Positions 1-7,896 are shown, numbered from the stretch's first letter. The stretch is DNA of 64,000 bases from Nonomuraea africana (GCF_014873535.1 NZ_JADBEF010000001.1:9300001-9364000); one strand, 5' to 3'. A program made the numbers and translations. Notes: a model not told the origin generated them from the sequence alone.

Positions 1-530
1 AGCGCCTGGTGGAACTGGGCCACGACGTGGTCGTCCTGCTCGACTCCATCACCCGCCTCGGCCGCGCCTACAACCTGGCGGCCCCCGCGTCCGGACGCAT
101 CCTGTCCGGTGGTGTCGACTCGACCGCGCTCTACCCGCCGAAGCGGTTCTTCGGCGCCGCGCGCAACATCGAGAACGGCGGCTCGCTGACGATCCTCGCC
201 ACCGCCCTGGTCGAGACCGGGTCGAAGATGGACGAGGTCATCTTCGAGGAGTTCAAGGGCACCGGCAACGCCGAGCTCAAGCTCAACCGTTCGCTCGCGG
301 ACAAGCGCATCTTCCCCGCGGTGGACGTCGACGCGTCCGGCACCCGTAAGGAAGAGATCCTCATGGGCAAGGACGAGCTCCAGATCGTCTGGAAGCTGCG
401 TCGGGTGCTCCACGCGCTGGACATGCAGCAGGCGCTGGAGCTGCTTCTGGAGAAGATGAAGGAGACGAAGTCCAACGCGGAGTTCCTCCTCCAGGTCCAG
501 AAGACCACGGTCAGCTCCGACCGCGACTGA
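1..530 (+). CDS. rho: Transcription termination factor Rho, C-terminal part (5' truncated by window)
   Basis: The reading frame is already open at the window edge (codons in phase with base 3) and encodes the last ~175 residues of Rho, the hexameric RNA-dependent ATPase that ends transcription. Visible landmarks are the Walker B/R-loop stretch LLDSITRLGRAYN, the Q-loop/secondary RNA-binding region around SGGVDSTALYPPKRFFGAARN, the arginine-finger area GTGNAELKLNRSLADKRIFPAVD, and the C-terminal helix ending QKTTVSSDRD. A strong hairpin follows the stop. The rho, rpmE, prfA, prmC, sua5 order further on is the usual actinobacterial arrangement, here interrupted by three minus-strand genes. The N-terminal RNA-binding domain lies outside the window. 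Identity is very secure. Confidence 0.97.
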   Translation, partial: RLVELGHDVVVLLDSITRLGRAYNLAAPASGRILSGGVDSTALYPPKRFFGAARNIENGGSLTILATALVETGSKMDEVIFEEFKGTGNAELKLNRSLADKRIFPAVDVDASGTRKEEILMGKDELQIVWKLRRVLHALDMQQALELLLEKMKETKSNAEFLLQVQKTTVSSDRD

Positions 531-542
531 CAGCAGAACTAT

Positions 543-577
543 CGGGCCCCGAGGCGTTCTCCGCGCCTCGGGGCCCG
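543..577 (+). terminator. Intrinsic-type terminator after rho
   Basis: A perfect 14-bp stem (543-556 with 564-577) closes a 7-nt loop just downstream of the rho stop. There is no U-tract, as is common for actinobacterial terminators. Confidence 0.8.
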
Positions 578-953
578 ACTGCATGGTCCTCACAGGGGAG
601 CTTCGCGCTTCGGGCTCGGGCTGTGTCGTGTGGGGGCTCAGCGTCCCCCGCATCCCCACAAAGGCATCGTCCTCGCCTTCGGCTCGGGCGGTTTTGAGCG
701 GGGCACGCCCCGCACCCCCAGTGGTGGCCTGCCGGCCCCCACACCTTCGGCACTCCGGCACGTCCGTGGTGAAGGTGTTGCGGAGTTGAAGGATCCCCGA
801 TGGAGAGGCTCGGAGCTGGATCACTTCCAAGGCTTAGGTCGACCTGAAGGCGTCAGTGTCAGGCGCGCAGGTGGATGCTCAGCGATGTGAGCCAGTCGTT
901 TTTGCGCCCTCGGGGGAGCGGACATGCCTCAACGCGCTTTCGCTGCTGCTCGG
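578..953. other. 376-bp gene-free stretch between rho and the toxin-antitoxin pair
   Basis: No convincing gene. Short open frames here lack ribosome-binding sites and family features. It holds two G/C inverted repeats (632-649, GGGGG/CCCCC arms; 699-714, GCGGGG/CCCCGC arms with a 4-nt loop) and two similar TTCGGGCTCGGGC / TTCGGCTCGGGC words. It lies beyond the 3' end of the toxin-antitoxin operon and may contain that operon's terminator. Confidence 0.5.
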
Positions 954-1283
954 CTATGCGACCTTGATCGAGTGAGGCCCGACGCTGATCGTCACATCCA
1001 CATGTCCGCCGAGCGCCGCCGCATAGGCGCGGATGGTCTCCAGCTCCATGGACTCGAGGTCGCCGTTCTCGATCTGGGAGACCCTGGCCTGGGAGATGCC
1101 CAGCGCGGCGGCGACCTCCGCCTGGGTCTTGCCCACAGACTTGCGTAGTTCCTTCAGGTGGTATCCGGCCACATAGGCGTCCAGGCGAGCATCGGCGGCG
1201 GCGTGCCGGTTCGGATCGGCCAGCTCAGGGTGCAGTCGGTGGGCCTCCGCCTTGACCTCCTGCCATCGGCGCGCAGGGCTCAT
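954..1283 (-). CDS. higA: XRE-family helix-turn-helix antitoxin (HigA-like)
   Basis: 109-residue cytoplasmic DNA-binding protein. Residues ~45-100 form an XRE/Cro helix-turn-helix: LRKSVGKTQAEVAAALGISQARVSQIENGDLE is split across the turn, with the SQARVSQIENG recognition helix. In HigBA systems of this type the toxin gene comes first and the HTH protein both neutralises the toxin and represses the operon. Here the ATG overlaps the toxin stop by four bases (ATGA), so the two are translationally coupled. The pair sits between rho and rpmE, which are normally close neighbours, consistent with insertion of a mobile accessory module. It could regulate elsewhere too, but antitoxin is the best reading. 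Confidence 0.85.
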   Translation of the reverse strand: MSPARRWQEVKAEAHRLHPELADPNRHAAADARLDAYVAGYHLKELRKSVGKTQAEVAAALGISQARVSQIENGDLESMELETIRAYAAALGGHVDVTISVGPHSIKVA

Positions 1284-1654
1284 CGCTCGTCCTCCCCCTC
1301 CTTCTCAGCTCGGTACTCGGCATACCTGGCTTTGGCCAGCGGGATTGCCTCGTCGTACCACCGGGACCACTTGCCGGCCTTGCCCCCTGCGACAAGGAAG
1401 ATCGCTTCTCTGTCTGGGTCGAAGACGAACACGATTCTAATCTCAGATCGACCGCGGGAGCCTGGCCGCAGTTCTTTGAGGTTGCTCATGTCTTCGTCGT
1501 TCAGGGTATCGACCAAGGGTCGCCCGAGGGTGGGACCGATCTCGGCGAGTCGATCGATAGCGCTCTCTACCAGAGTCGCTGAATCTGGGTCAGCCTCGCA
1601 GAGCTTGAGAAACCAGGATTCCACGGGCTCGAGAAGGACGATCTCCCAAGTCAT
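1280..1654 (-). CDS. higB: RelE/HigB-like toxin (phage Gp49-like family)
   Basis: 124-residue protein, probably a ribosome-dependent mRNA interferase. It matches the Gp49-like HigB layout: an N-terminal WEIVLLEPVESWF strand/helix, a helical middle, then LKELRPGSRGRSEIRIVFVFDP and a C-terminal LVAGGKAGKWSRWYDEAI segment containing the basic and aromatic residues typical of the family. I chose the ATG at 1654 rather than the longer frame upstream because the protein then starts directly at the conserved strand and because an AT-rich promoter/operator lies just before it. It is first gene of a two-gene operon with the antitoxin. Confidence 0.84.
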   Translation of the reverse strand: MTWEIVLLEPVESWFLKLCEADPDSATLVESAIDRLAEIGPTLGRPLVDTLNDEDMSNLKELRPGSRGRSEIRIVFVFDPDREAIFLVAGGKAGKWSRWYDEAIPLAKARYAEYRAEKEGEDER

Positions 1655-1659
1655 GAGGA

Positions 1660-1678
1660 AATATAACGTAGACCTTAT
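1660..1678 (-). promoter_or_regulatory. Probable promoter/operator of the higBA operon
   Basis: An AT-rich interrupted palindrome (1663-1678, ATAACGTAGACCTTAT on the plus strand; 12 of 16 positions symmetric) overlaps a minus-strand TATATT hexamer (1660-1665) 5 nt before the higB ATG. The arrangement suits autorepression by the XRE protein and a leaderless message. Confidence 0.5.
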
Positions 1679-1753
1679 GTATTGAACGGGGATTCGCGCA
1701 AGCGGGATTGGTTGTGCCAGGACCGGATGGGCCCGTGTTCCCACAAGTTGCCC

Positions 1754-1787
1754 CAAAACGCATGGCCCGCTCCCTAGGGAGCGGGCC
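1754..1787 (-). terminator. Terminator of the 1805-2893 gene
   Basis: A 24-bp perfect palindrome (1764-1787, GGCCCGCTCCCTAGGGAGCGGGCC in two halves) followed on the minus strand by a run of four T. It separates the secreted-protein gene from the higBA promoter. Confidence 0.8.
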
Positions 1788-1804
1788 GTGTCATCATCTC
1801 GGTA

Positions 1805-2893
1805 CTACTTCACGTCGACGAACTTCTGGCTGGACCAGGAGCCGTAGGTCTTGCTGGTGGCGGGGACCTTGACGCGCCAGTACCCGTCGTAGCGCTGCTT
1901 GACCGCCTTGGTGTACTTGCCGGTCGAAGTGGCCTTGGCGAAGCCCATGAACTTGTACTTCGTGGTGCCCTTCTTCTTGAAGTACACCTCGACGATCTTG
2001 CCCGAGTACGCCTTCGAGCCGCGGGTGACCTTGCCGTACAGCTTGAACGCCGTGCTGGCCTTGGCCTTGCTGGGCGCGCCCAGCGTGACCTTCGACTTCG
2101 CCTTCTTCGAGGCGCCGCCGACCGGCGCGTTCACCGTGAACGAGCCGACGCCCTTGAGGGTCTCGCCCCCGCGGTTGGCGGAGATCTCCAGCGTCCAGTC
2201 GCCCGGTGCGCTGTCGTCGGTGAAGTACACGGTGCCCGTGTAGTAGCCGTCGCTGCCGAGCTCGAGGCTGCCGAGGTCGTAGTACTCGGAGGTGGTGTCG
2301 CTCGTCATCTTGGCGCTGACGAGGGACGCGTCCTTCACCGCGGCCTGGACGGTGACCTTGACCTCGTGGCCCTTGAGCAGGTTGACCGGGTTCGGGTTGA
2401 CCGAGGCGCCGGTGATGCCCTGCTTGCCGGCCACCTTGACCGTGAAGCTGTTCGTGCCGCGGGAGGTCACGATCTTCAGGGTCCAGTCACCGGACGGGTC
2501 GTCCTTGGTGATGGTGAACTTGCCGCTGCCCGAAGCTGTCGTAGGACGCGGCTGGCCGTCGGCGACGTTCGCGGGCGCGGTGTAGGAGACCGACACCGCC
2601 TTGGCGCTCTTGCCGGGAGGGGTGATGTCGGCGGAGGTGATCGAGACCTTGTCCGCGTCCTGAGCAGGACCTGTGCCGCTGCCGAGCGGGTTGGCGACCG
2701 CGAAGGTGACGCTGACTTCGAGTTCCTTGTCCGCGGGCACGTAGGCGCTGCTCACGGAGACGTTCGTGATGTCGTCGGCGGCCGCGTACGCCGCCTGCGA
2801 CACGGATGCGCTGGCCGAGGAGAGGCTGGCGCCCCCGACGAGCACAGCCACCCCCGTTGCGGTCGCCAGCAGCAACCGCATCCTTTTCTTCAT
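1805..2893 (-). CDS. Secreted protein of Ig-like beta repeats, function unknown
   Basis: 362 residues with a Sec signal peptide (MKKRMRLLLATATGVAVLVGG..., cleavage likely after an ASA/AYA site near residues 29-37). The mature part looks like three beta-sandwich units. Two contain the recurring phrase GDWTLKI/GDWTLEI followed by ...SRGTNSFTVKV or ...NRGGETLKGVGSFTV. The last ~100 residues are Lys/Ser/Thr-rich (VTLGAPSKAKASTAFKLYGKVTRGSKAYSGKIVEVYFKKKG in pieces), the style of calcium-independent Ig-like or surface-layer modules in Streptomyces-type exoproteins. No catalytic motif is seen. It is monocistronic, with its own terminator. Role probably extracellular or cell-surface. Confidence 0.75.
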   Translation of the reverse strand: MKKRMRLLLATATGVAVLVGGASLSSASASVSQAAYAAADDITNVSVSSAYVPADKELEVSVTFAVANPLGSGTGPAQDADKVSITSADITPPGKSAKAVSVSYTAPANVADGQPRPTTASGSGKFTITKDDPSGDWTLKIVTSRGTNSFTVKVAGKQGITGASVNPNPVNLLKGHEVKVTVQAAVKDASLVSAKMTSDTTSEYYDLGSLELGSDGYYTGTVYFTDDSAPGDWTLEISANRGGETLKGVGSFTVNAPVGGASKKAKSKVTLGAPSKAKASTAFKLYGKVTRGSKAYSGKIVEVYFKKKGTTKYKFMGFAKATSTGKYTKAVKQRYDGYWRVKVPATSKTYGSWSSQKFVDVK

Positions 2894-2990
2894 GTGATGG
2901 GGCCCCTTGCATCGGTGTATATGTGAGAAAAGTTACGGATTGGACGTTTGAGACTACTGGGGCTGATTCGAGCCGTCCATCGGATCGCGT

Positions 2991-3016
2991 GGAATGACCT
3001 GTGGCCTGGGATGGTT
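2991..3016 (+). promoter_or_regulatory. SigR-type (oxidative/thiol stress) promoter of rpmE
   Basis: GGAAT at 2991-2995, exactly 18 bases, then GTT at 3014-3016. This is the GGAAT-N18-GTT pattern of SigR/SigH promoters in actinomycetes, ~130 bp before the rpmE start. The zinc-type rpmE gene is a known SigR target in Streptomyces coelicolor, which supports the call. Confidence 0.7.
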
Positions 3017-3144
3017 GAAGGATCTGGCACACTGGTAGCTGAACCGAAAGCGGTACCGGTTCCCGCCGCGCGCGAAACCACTCAGTGTGCACCAGCGCGC
3101 AAGTCGTACGAGCGACCCGGCGACCGCACCCCGAAAGGACTGCA

Positions 3145-3360
3145 ATGAAGCGCGACATTCACCCTGAGTACAACGTGACCCAGGTGACCTGCACCTGTGG
3201 CAACACCTTCACCACGCGTAGCACCGCGAAGAACGGCTCCATCCACGCCGACGTGTGCTCCGCCTGCCACCCGTTCTACACGGGCAAGCAGAAGATCCTC
3301 GACACCGGCGGTCGCGTGGCGCGCTTCGAGCAGCGCTTCGGCAAGAAGGCCAGCAAGTAG
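3145..3360 (+). CDS. rpmE: 50S ribosomal protein bL31 (zinc-binding type)
   Basis: 71 residues, the normal length for bL31. Starting at the ATG at 3145, preceded by a GAAAGGA ribosome-binding site, the protein begins MKRDIHPEYN, the canonical L31 N-terminus; the longer open frame upstream is not used. Zinc ligands are C16 and C18 (CTCGN) and C38/C41 (CSACHPF), so this is the C+ form whose zinc can be released under thiol stress or zinc limitation. That fits the SigR-type promoter upstream. It precedes prfA and is separated from it by a hairpin. Confidence 0.97.
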   Translation: MKRDIHPEYNVTQVTCTCGNTFTTRSTAKNGSIHADVCSACHPFYTGKQKILDTGGRVARFEQRFGKKASK

Positions 3361-3368
3361 CTTCCCTG

Positions 3369-3410
3369 ACGCCGGCCCGGAGACGCGCACGCGCGCTCCC
3401 GGGTCGGCGT
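3369..3410 (+). terminator. Hairpin between rpmE and prfA
   Basis: Long G/C stem (ACGCCG..GCGC arm at 3369-3388 pairing with GCGC..CGGCGT at 3393-3410, few mismatches) directly after the rpmE stop, followed by TTCTT. Probable terminator or attenuator, letting rpmE be expressed more strongly than prfA. Confidence 0.65.
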
Positions 3411-3452
3411 TCTTGGTGAAGAGGCGGCGACAAAGCGGAAGAAGGACGCACG

Positions 3453-4505
3453 GTGAATCTCGACGAACTACTCAGTGAGTACGCCGAGCTGGAGCAGCAG
3501 CTCGCGGACCCCGCCGTGCACGCAGACCAGAACAAGGCCCGCACGCTCGGCAGGCGTTATCGCCAGCTGACCCCGATCGTCGGCACCTACCGCGAGCTCG
3601 AGAGCGTCAGGGACGACCTCGCCGCGGCCAAGGAGCTCGCGACCGAGGACGCGGGCTTCGCCGAGGAGGCGGTTCACCTCGAGGAGCGCATCCCCAAGCT
3701 CGAGGAGAAGCTCAAGCACCTGCTCATCCCGCGCGACCCCAATGATGACAAGGACATCATCATGGAGATCAAGCAGGGTGAGGGCGGTGAGGAGTCGGCG
3801 CTGTTCGCGGGCGACCTGCTGCGGATGTACCTCCGCTACGCCGAGCGCCTCGGCTGGAAGACCGAGATCATCGACGCCCAGCACTCCGACCTCGGTGGCT
3901 ACAAGGACGTCACGGTCGCCATCAAGGCCAAGGGCGAAGAGGGCGTGTGGTCCAGGCTGAAGTACGAGGGCGGCGTGCACCGCGTGCAGCGGGTGCCCGT
4001 CACCGAGTCGCAGGGCCGCATCCACACCAGCGCCACAGGCGTGCTGGTCTACCCCGAGGCCGAAGAGGTCGAGGTCAACATCGACCCCAACGACCTGCGC
4101 ATCGACGTCTACCGGAGCTCCGGCCCCGGCGGGCAGAGCGTCAACACCACCGACTCGGCGGTCCGCATCACGCACCTGCCGACCGGCGTGGTCGTCTCCT
4201 GCCAGAACGAGAAGAGCCAGCTCCAGAACAAGGAGTCGGCGATGCGCATCCTGCGCGCCAGGCTGCTGGCCGTGGCGCAGGAGGAGGCCGAGGCCGCGGC
4301 GCAGGCCGAGCGCAAGTCCCAGGTGCGCACGATGGACCGTTCTGAGCGCGTCAGGACCTACAACTTCCCGGAGAACCGCATCTCCGACCACCGCGTCGGC
4401 TTCAAGGCGTATAACCTCGACCAGGTGCTCGACGGAGAACTGAGCGCAGTCACCCAGGCCCTCATCGACGCCGAAATGGCGGAGAAGCTCGCACAACACT
4501 CATGA
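3453..4505 (+). CDS. prfA: Peptide chain release factor 1
   Basis: 350 residues with a GTG start. Class I release factor that reads UAA/UAG and triggers peptide release. The codon-recognition tripeptide PVT is at residues 182-184 (within RVQRVPVTESQGRIHTS; PxT defines RF1 as opposed to RF2) and the catalytic GGQ is at residues 226-228 (SSGPGGQSVNTTDSAV). The Gln is the substrate methylated by the next gene product, PrmC, whose start codon overlaps the prfA stop by four bases. Length and all domains are normal. Confidence 0.97.
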   Translation: MNLDELLSEYAELEQQLADPAVHADQNKARTLGRRYRQLTPIVGTYRELESVRDDLAAAKELATEDAGFAEEAVHLEERIPKLEEKLKHLLIPRDPNDDKDIIMEIKQGEGGEESALFAGDLLRMYLRYAERLGWKTEIIDAQHSDLGGYKDVTVAIKAKGEEGVWSRLKYEGGVHRVQRVPVTESQGRIHTSATGVLVYPEAEEVEVNIDPNDLRIDVYRSSGPGGQSVNTTDSAVRITHLPTGVVVSCQNEKSQLQNKESAMRILRARLLAVAQEEAEAAAQAERKSQVRTMDRSERVRTYNFPENRISDHRVGFKAYNLDQVLDGELSAVTQALIDAEMAEKLAQHS

Positions 4506-5356
4506 CATTCCTGCTGGACGAGATCGCTCTCGCAACCGCCCGGTTGGCCGAGGCCGGGGTGCCGTCCCCGCGCACTGACGCGGAGGAGATCGCGGCGTTC
4601 GTCCACGGCGTGCGCAGAAGCGAGCTCCACACCGTCAAGGACGCCGACTTCGACGCCCTCTTCTGGGAGGGCGTCGCCAGGCGCGAGGCCCGTGAGCCGC
4701 TGCAGCACATCACGGGACACGCCTACTTCCGCTATCTGGAGCTGGCGGTGGGCCCCGGCGTGTTCGTCCCACGCCCCGAGACCGAGGTCGTCGCGGGCTG
4801 GGCGATCGAACGGCTGCGCGAGATGGACGTCGCCGAACCACTGGTGGTCGACCTCGGCACCGGTTCGGGCGCGATCGCGCTGTCGATCGCGCAGGAGGTC
4901 GCCCTCGCGCAGGTGCACGCGGTGGAGGTCGACCCCGACGCGTACGGCTGGGCCAAGCGCAACATCGCCGAACACGGCCAGGGCCGTGTCCACCTGCATC
5001 CCGAGGACCTCGCCGACGCCCTTCCCGAGCTCAACGGCAAGGTCGACCTCGTCATCTCCAACCCGCCCTACATCCCGCCCGGCGCCATCCCCCGCGACCC
5101 CGAGGTGCGCGACTACGACCCCTCGCGGGCGCTGTACGGCACCGGCGCCGACGGGCTCAACGAGGTGAGGGCCGTCGAGCGGACGGCCCGCCGCCTGCTC
5201 AGGCCCGGCGGCTGGGTCGCCGTCGAGCACGCCGACGAGCAGGGCCAGTCGGTCTACCGTCTCTTCCCCGAGGACAAGGGCTGGCGCGACGCGCGCCTGC
5301 GCCAGGACCTCACCCGAAGGGACCGCTTCGTCACCGCCAAGTTCGGCCAGGAATAG
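4502..5356 (+). CDS. prmC: Release factor glutamine N5-methyltransferase
   Basis: 284 residues. SAM-dependent methyltransferase that modifies the Gln of the GGQ motif in RF1/RF2. It has a helical N-terminal substrate-binding domain (residues 1-~80), the SAM-binding strand VVDLGTGSGAIALSIA (~residues 116-131), and the NPPY catalytic motif at residues 187-190 (VISNPPYIPPGAI). ATGA overlap with prfA couples translation of enzyme and substrate. Length is typical. Confidence 0.96.
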   Translation: MTFLLDEIALATARLAEAGVPSPRTDAEEIAAFVHGVRRSELHTVKDADFDALFWEGVARREAREPLQHITGHAYFRYLELAVGPGVFVPRPETEVVAGWAIERLREMDVAEPLVVDLGTGSGAIALSIAQEVALAQVHAVEVDPDAYGWAKRNIAEHGQGRVHLHPEDLADALPELNGKVDLVISNPPYIPPGAIPRDPEVRDYDPSRALYGTGADGLNEVRAVERTARRLLRPGGWVAVEHADEQGQSVYRLFPEDKGWRDARLRQDLTRRDRFVTAKFGQE

Positions 5357-5367
5357 GATTGCTCGCC

Positions 5368-6012
5368 GTGGGACGACGTTATGACTGCGCAGATGCCGAG
5401 CAGAGGGCTGCCGGGCTGACCGACGCGGCCTCTGCCGTACGCAAGGGCGAGCTGGTGGTGCTGCCGACGGACACCGTCTACGGCATCGGCGCCGACGCCT
5501 TCACCCCGTCGGCGGTGACCGCGCTGCTCGAGGCCAAGGGCCGAGGGCGCGACATGCCGCCGCCCGTGCTGGTGGGCACCGTACGCGCGGCGAACGCGCT
5601 GGTGGAGGACCTCGGCCCGTACGGCCAGGACCTCATCGACGCCTTCTGGCCAGGGCCGCTGACGCTGGTGTGCAAGGCGAACAGGTCGCTGTCGTGGGAC
5701 CTCGGCGACACCAAGGGCACCGTCGCGGTCCGCATGCCGCTGCACCCCGTGGCGCTCGACCTGCTCAAGGAGACGGGGCCGATGGCGGTCTCCAGCGCCA
5801 ACCGTTCGGGCGCGCCCGCGGCGACGACCGCGCAGAACGCCGAGGAGCAGCTCGGCGACGCGATCGCCGTCTACCTCGACGGCGGTCCGTGCGCCGACGA
5901 CACGCCGTCGTCCATCCTCGACCTGACCACGGCCGTGCCGCGGCTGCTCAGGAAGGGCGCGATCTCGGTGGAGAAACTGCGCGGCATCGTGGGTTACGTC
6001 GCCACCGACTGA
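5368..6012 (+). CDS. L-threonylcarbamoyladenylate synthase (Sua5/YrdC)
   Basis: About 214 residues. Makes threonylcarbamoyl-AMP for the t6A37 modification of ANN-decoding tRNAs. The YrdC core is clear: KGELVVLPTDTVYGIGADA, then KGRGRDMPPPVLV, WPGPLTLVCKA, GTVAVRMPLHP and the PMAVSSANRSGAPAATTA signature. I prefer the GTG at 5368 because AGGA at 5355-5358 is 9 nt upstream; a TTG at 5359 is in frame but touches that site. It follows prmC by about 10 bp and is the last recognisable gene of this translation cluster. It lacks a long C-terminal Sua5 domain, so it is the short form. Confidence 0.93.
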   Translation: MGRRYDCADAEQRAAGLTDAASAVRKGELVVLPTDTVYGIGADAFTPSAVTALLEAKGRGRDMPPPVLVGTVRAANALVEDLGPYGQDLIDAFWPGPLTLVCKANRSLSWDLGDTKGTVAVRMPLHPVALDLLKETGPMAVSSANRSGAPAATTAQNAEEQLGDAIAVYLDGGPCADDTPSSILDLTTAVPRLLRKGAISVEKLRGIVGYVATD

Positions 6013-6063
6013 TTGATGCTCTCTGTTTATCCCTGAGGCGGACGGCCGCGCACGCCACCTACC

Positions 6064-7455
6064 GTGAGCCCCATGGGCTCGTTCGACGGTATGGATCCGA
6101 CACTGGTGCGCGACCTGCTGGCCGAGGTTCGGCGGGCCGCCGTCCAGATGCGTTCGCTCGAGAGCAGGGTCGCGCAGGCCACCAGGGCCGCGGGTCTCGC
6201 CACGCCCGCGACGCACCGGCCCTCGCAGGTGGCCGACGCGTGCGAGGAGATGGCGCGCGACGTCACGGGCCGGCTGGCGCTGCTGGAGAAGAAGGAGGCC
6301 GCGCCGCGGGTGGGGGAGCAGGCCAAGGACCTCTCCCCGAACGGCACGCCGGCGTCCGGCGAGAAGGACCCCGCGCCGGAGGATTCGCGCGAAGAGGACC
6401 GCGCCTCGAAGACCACCACCCCTCCAGCGTCTTCGGATCCAGCGCCCAGGAAGGACCCCACCCCGCCGGAACCGGAGTCGAAGAAGGATCCCGCACCCCC
6501 TGAGCCGGAGTCCAAGAAGGACCCCGCGCCTGCTGAGCCGGAGTCGAAGAAGGACCCGGAGCCTGTGCCGAAGAGTGAGTCGACGCCCAGGGATGTGCCC
6601 GCGGAGCCGGAGTCGAAGAAGGATCCGGAGCCTGCGCCGGCCGATCAGCCCAAGGACGACGACAGGGACAGCCGGCACGACAGGGGCACCGGCCCCGACA
6701 CGTCACGTCAGGACATCCTCGACACCCCCAAGAAGGACCACCCCGACGACATCGACCAGACCGACGCGGGAAAGCCGCAGGTCGTGGAGGTCGACGGGGT
6801 CAAGGTCCTGCAGATACCCCTCGACCCGCCCACCGCCCGCGAGATCGCCGACCTCCTCGACGACGTCGACGAGGTGAGACCCACCGACCTTCCCTCCGTA
6901 GAAGGATCCGCCGCCCCGCTGACGTCAACCGACGCGCCGTCCGAAAGGCCCGCCACCCCGCTAAGCCCGGCCGTCGCACCGTCCGAGGGATCCGGCACCC
7001 CATTGACACCTGCCGTCGTGGCGCCCGACGGATCCGGCACCCCGTTGACGCCTGCCGTCGCGCCGCCCGAGGGTTCCGGCAATCCATTGGCGCCAACGGC
7101 CGCTCCGCCCGAGGGGACGGCCGGTGGTGAAGGGCCGGCAGAGCGGTCCGATGGGATTGCGAGCGGCCGGGGTTCGGTCGCTGGCACTGAGCAGGAAGGG
7201 GACGTCGTCGCCGGGTGGGCGAACGATGGGAGCGATGTGGTGTCGGTGGATGCCAGGGCGCCGTCCGACGCCGCGTTGCGGACACTGGTGGAGAGCGCCA
7301 GTGAGATCGAGCCGATGGAGATGCCCGGCGTCGAGGTGCCGCCAGGAGAGTGGGGCAAGGGCGAGTGGGTGCCGAAGGACTTCGGTCCCGACGGCGAGCC
7401 AGGCCGGGTCGAGCCAGGCGCGCCGGACCGTCCCACCGTCCCGCCCGGCAGCTGA
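6064..7455 (+). CDS. Unknown protein: helical N-terminus plus long repetitive disordered tail
   Basis: 463 residues with a GTG start. Residues 1-~80 look like a helical hairpin (MDPTLVRDLLAEVRRAAVQMRSLESR..., then EEMARDVTGRLALLEKKE). Residues ~100-210 are low complexity with an EPESKKDP phrase repeated about five times. Residues ~285-350 carry four to five degenerate 13-15-residue units of the form APSEGSGTPLTPAV. Two short structured islands remain (VVEVDGVKVLQIPLDPPTAREIADLLDDVDEV and the C-terminal IEPMEMPGVEVPPGEWGKGEW). No signal peptide or membrane segment. The helical hairpin and the next gene recall WXG100-type (type VII secretion related) partners, but I do not recognise a family. 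It is probably co-transcribed with 7468-7845. Confidence 0.7.
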   Translation: MSPMGSFDGMDPTLVRDLLAEVRRAAVQMRSLESRVAQATRAAGLATPATHRPSQVADACEEMARDVTGRLALLEKKEAAPRVGEQAKDLSPNGTPASGEKDPAPEDSREEDRASKTTTPPASSDPAPRKDPTPPEPESKKDPAPPEPESKKDPAPAEPESKKDPEPVPKSESTPRDVPAEPESKKDPEPAPADQPKDDDRDSRHDRGTGPDTSRQDILDTPKKDHPDDIDQTDAGKPQVVEVDGVKVLQIPLDPPTAREIADLLDDVDEVRPTDLPSVEGSAAPLTSTDAPSERPATPLSPAVAPSEGSGTPLTPAVVAPDGSGTPLTPAVAPPEGSGNPLAPTAAPPEGTAGGEGPAERSDGIASGRGSVAGTEQEGDVVAGWANDGSDVVSVDARAPSDAALRTLVESASEIEPMEMPGVEVPPGEWGKGEWVPKDFGPDGEPGRVEPGAPDRPTVPPGS

Positions 7456-7467
7456 AAGGGAGTGCGC

Positions 7468-7845
7468 ATGTACGTCGATCCGCCGGCGCCGCAGCCGCGC
7501 CAGCCGGGCGAGCAGCCGCCCGTGACCACGTCGGGAAGCCCCCTGGACGGCCAGCCGAGGGTCTGGGAGTTCAACCCCGACTACCAGCGCCTGGTCACCG
7601 CCTGGCAGACCGTGCTGCCCATGCTGGAGACGCTGACGGCAAGTCTGGACAAGGCCTACCAGCTGGCCCGCAGCCCGCAGACGTGGGAGGCCCCCGTCGG
7701 GACGCGCTACGTGGAGGACCTGGCCGAGTGGCGTAACAGGCTGGCGTTGTACCGGCAGGCGGTGCTGACCGCCATCAGCGACCAGGCCGCCGACACGCCC
7801 CGCTGGGTGCCCGCCGCGGCGGGGGCGCCGCACGCCTTCTCCTGA
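7468..7845 (+). CDS. Small helical protein, possible WXG100-like partner, function unknown
   Basis: 125 residues. The ATG at 7468 has AAAGGG 7 nt upstream, better than the GTG at 7462. After a Pro/Gln-rich start, residues ~30-110 are helical: WEFNPDYQRLVTAWQTVLPMLETLTASLDKAYQLARSPQTW in pieces, then APVGTRYVEDLAEWRNRLALYRQAV. The W-x-x-P-x-G/A-x-x-[YF] turn between two helices resembles WXG100 folds, which is the only hint to function. It begins 12 bp after the repetitive gene 6064-7455, so the two likely act together. No enzyme motif. Confidence 0.7.
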   Translation: MYVDPPAPQPRQPGEQPPVTTSGSPLDGQPRVWEFNPDYQRLVTAWQTVLPMLETLTASLDKAYQLARSPQTWEAPVGTRYVEDLAEWRNRLALYRQAVLTAISDQAADTPRWVPAAAGAPHAFS

Positions 7846-7896
7846 GGAGGGTCGGCGCGCCGCCTGACGTTTGTGGGAAATCGGGGCCCCGGTGCT

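Noticed and set aside
578..890. Open frames of 68-86 codons between rho and the toxin-antitoxin genes
   Set aside because: No start signals, biased Pro/Arg/Ser composition, and they overlap inverted repeats.
2366..3158. Several 60-220-codon frames around the secreted-protein gene promoter
   Set aside because: Antisense or out-of-frame shadows; none has a family feature, and the rpmE SigR promoter lies within the same stretch.
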